In this document: positions 10,427 through 11,247 of the stretch, one piece after another
Numbering within the stretch: position 1 is the stretch's first letter
Layout of the letters: every line of letters starts with the position of its first letter
From: SpSt-28 sp044343155
GTDB lineage: Archaea; Aenigmatarchaeota; Aenigmatarchaeia; CG10238-14; SpSt-28
Reading direction: 5' to 3'
Assembly: GCA_044343155.1 (NCBI GenBank)
Contig: JAVZSS010000022.1
Span: 1-11,247 of the forward strand
DNA length: 11,247 bases
Program-made: the position numbers and the translations under genes
The notes under the pieces: generated by a model
The model's database searches: none
The model's input: the letters and a program-made list of their open reading frames with translations, nothing else
What the model was told of the DNA's origin: nothing

Positions 10427-11247
10427 ATGAATAGATTTGAAATTGAAAAAGAGCTATTTGCATATAACTTTCAAGAGATGTTAGCAATTCCAATGGAACA
10501 AAAAATAAAATTAGCTGAAGAAGGATATCCAATAATTCTAACTATTTCAGATTTGGAAAAAAAAGAAATAAAAGATTTGGATTTGGAAAAAATTTCTCAA
10601 ACTTACATTTTAGATAAAAATGGCAATTTTTATAATTTAAAAGATATTATTGAAGGAAGAAAAGAATTGCCAGACGATGTTGCTATAGAAGTTATTAATT
10701 CTCCTCTTTTTGATATTATAGAAAAATCGTGGAAAAATGGGCTAGAAAAAAGTGTAGAAGAAGAAATAAAAGAAACAGTATTTCAATCTGGAATTGAAGG
10801 ACTAATAAATCCAGAAAAAGTTGCTAATAAAATAAAAGAGAGATTTGAGAAAGAAGGGAAAATTAATGAATTAAAAGAATATTTGAAAGAAAGAAAAAAT
10901 AGAGCTGACTATATGCTTATTGAGCCTGTAAATATAGATAATCAAGAAATTCCATTTTACATTTTACTTGAAGAAAAAGGAATATATTGGGACCAAGATG
11001 GATTTCTTTGGAAAGACAAAGAAAGAATTGCTTATGTTGGAGAAAGAATAATTCCTTTGAAAGGTAAAAAACAAAAATTGAAAGAAAGTTTAGAAGAAAT
11101 AGTTAAATTGAGAAAAGAATATTTTAAAGAAAATGATAATGCATTTACTCAAACTTTAAAAAATATTGAATTTTTGGAAGAATTGGAAGAATATGGTGAA
11201 AATAGAAGAGATGAAATAAAAAGAAAAATTGTTGAGGAATTGCAAAA
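10427..11247 (+). CDS. Unrecognised protein, cut by the right window edge
   Basis: An uninterrupted frame of 273 codons from an ATG to the window edge, without a stop; the C terminus is not visible. I do not recognise the family. The visible part is very rich in K and E, contains no cysteine and shows no signal peptide or membrane segment. It begins with a helical stretch. Short beta-like segments follow, YPIILTI (34-40) and QTYILDKNGNFYNL (58-71), then amphipathic helices at about 95-158. A compact region has ADYMLIEPV (160-168), IPFYILLEEKGIYWDQDGFL (175-194) and AYVGERIIPL (202-211). A final strongly helical, probably coiled-coil region starts at about 214. Codon use resembles the neighbours, and a TATA-like box lies 26 bases upstream, so it is very likely a real gene. 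Confidence 0.85.
   Translation, partial: MNRFEIEKELFAYNFQEMLAIPMEQKIKLAEEGYPIILTISDLEKKEIKDLDLEKISQTYILDKNGNFYNLKDIIEGRKELPDDVAIEVINSPLFDIIEKSWKNGLEKSVEEEIKETVFQSGIEGLINPEKVANKIKERFEKEGKINELKEYLKERKNRADYMLIEPVNIDNQEIPFYILLEEKGIYWDQDGFLWKDKERIAYVGERIIPLKGKKQKLKESLEEIVKLRKEYFKENDNAFTQTLKNIEFLEELEEYGENRRDEIKRKIVEELQ

Noticed and set aside
1..11247. CRISPR array, insertion sequence, phage or toxin-antitoxin genes
   Set aside because: No regularly spaced direct repeats, transposase motifs or terminal inverted repeats were seen. The gene content is housekeeping throughout.

Overview
The window looks like a piece of a small, AT-rich archaeal genome. Every recognisable gene is an archaeal information-processing or housekeeping gene: topoisomerase VI subunit B, a Dim2/Pno1-like KH protein, Rio1-type kinase, aIF1A, an NMD3-like protein, archaeal-type S-adenosylmethionine synthetase, ATP-dependent DNA ligase, ribosomal proteins S19e and L37Ae, a PDCD5-like protein, RNA polymerase subunits P and D, prefoldin beta, a UPF0147 protein and SepF. 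Several proteins are short for their families, intergenic gaps are tiny, and the tRNAs do not encode CCA. I infer a reduced-genome archaeon, possibly of the DPANN group. This rests on gene content and style, not on a phylogeny.

Layout. Positions 7-3710 (minus strand) are a tightly packed run, in transcription order: nmd3-like, aif1A, rio1, KH/Dim2-like, top6B. A start codon at the window edge suggests another gene follows. Divergent from it is a family 2 glycosyltransferase (3736-4404, plus), whose end overlaps the end of the SAM synthetase gene (4391-5572, minus). Next are tRNA-Phe(GAA) and a 72-residue unknown protein, both minus. A 46-bp divergent promoter region separates the unknown protein from DNA ligase (5958-7643, plus). 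The plus strand then carries rps19e, pdcd5-like, rpl37ae and rpoP as an overlapping run (7680-8649), pfdB and UPF0147 (8681-9258), and sepF with rpoD (9289-10249). These are followed by a 136-nt tRNA-like gene (10259-10394) and an unrecognised gene that runs off the right edge. No gene-free stretch exceeds 300 bases.

Function and expression. The left operon joins small-subunit maturation (Rio1, Dim2-like KH), initiation (aIF1A) and a large-subunit maturation factor (NMD3-like) to the replication-linked topoisomerase VI. The right half groups translation, transcription and protein-folding genes with SepF, a cell-division protein. Two initiation styles are visible. First genes of transcription units have an AT-rich TATA-like box about 24-29 bases before the start codon and no Shine-Dalgarno sequence, as expected of leaderless mRNAs. 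Most downstream genes on the plus strand have a GGTGA-type ribosome binding site at or across the preceding stop codon.

The most unusual element is the tRNA-like gene at 10259-10394. It has textbook acceptor, T and D arms and a class II variable arm. However, a 57-nt stretch sits where the anticodon loop should be, with no obvious U33-anticodon. The first 32 nt of that stretch are an imperfect reverse complement of the D arm. It may be an intron-containing tRNA-Leu precursor with non-standard splice sites, or a tRNA-like non-coding RNA.
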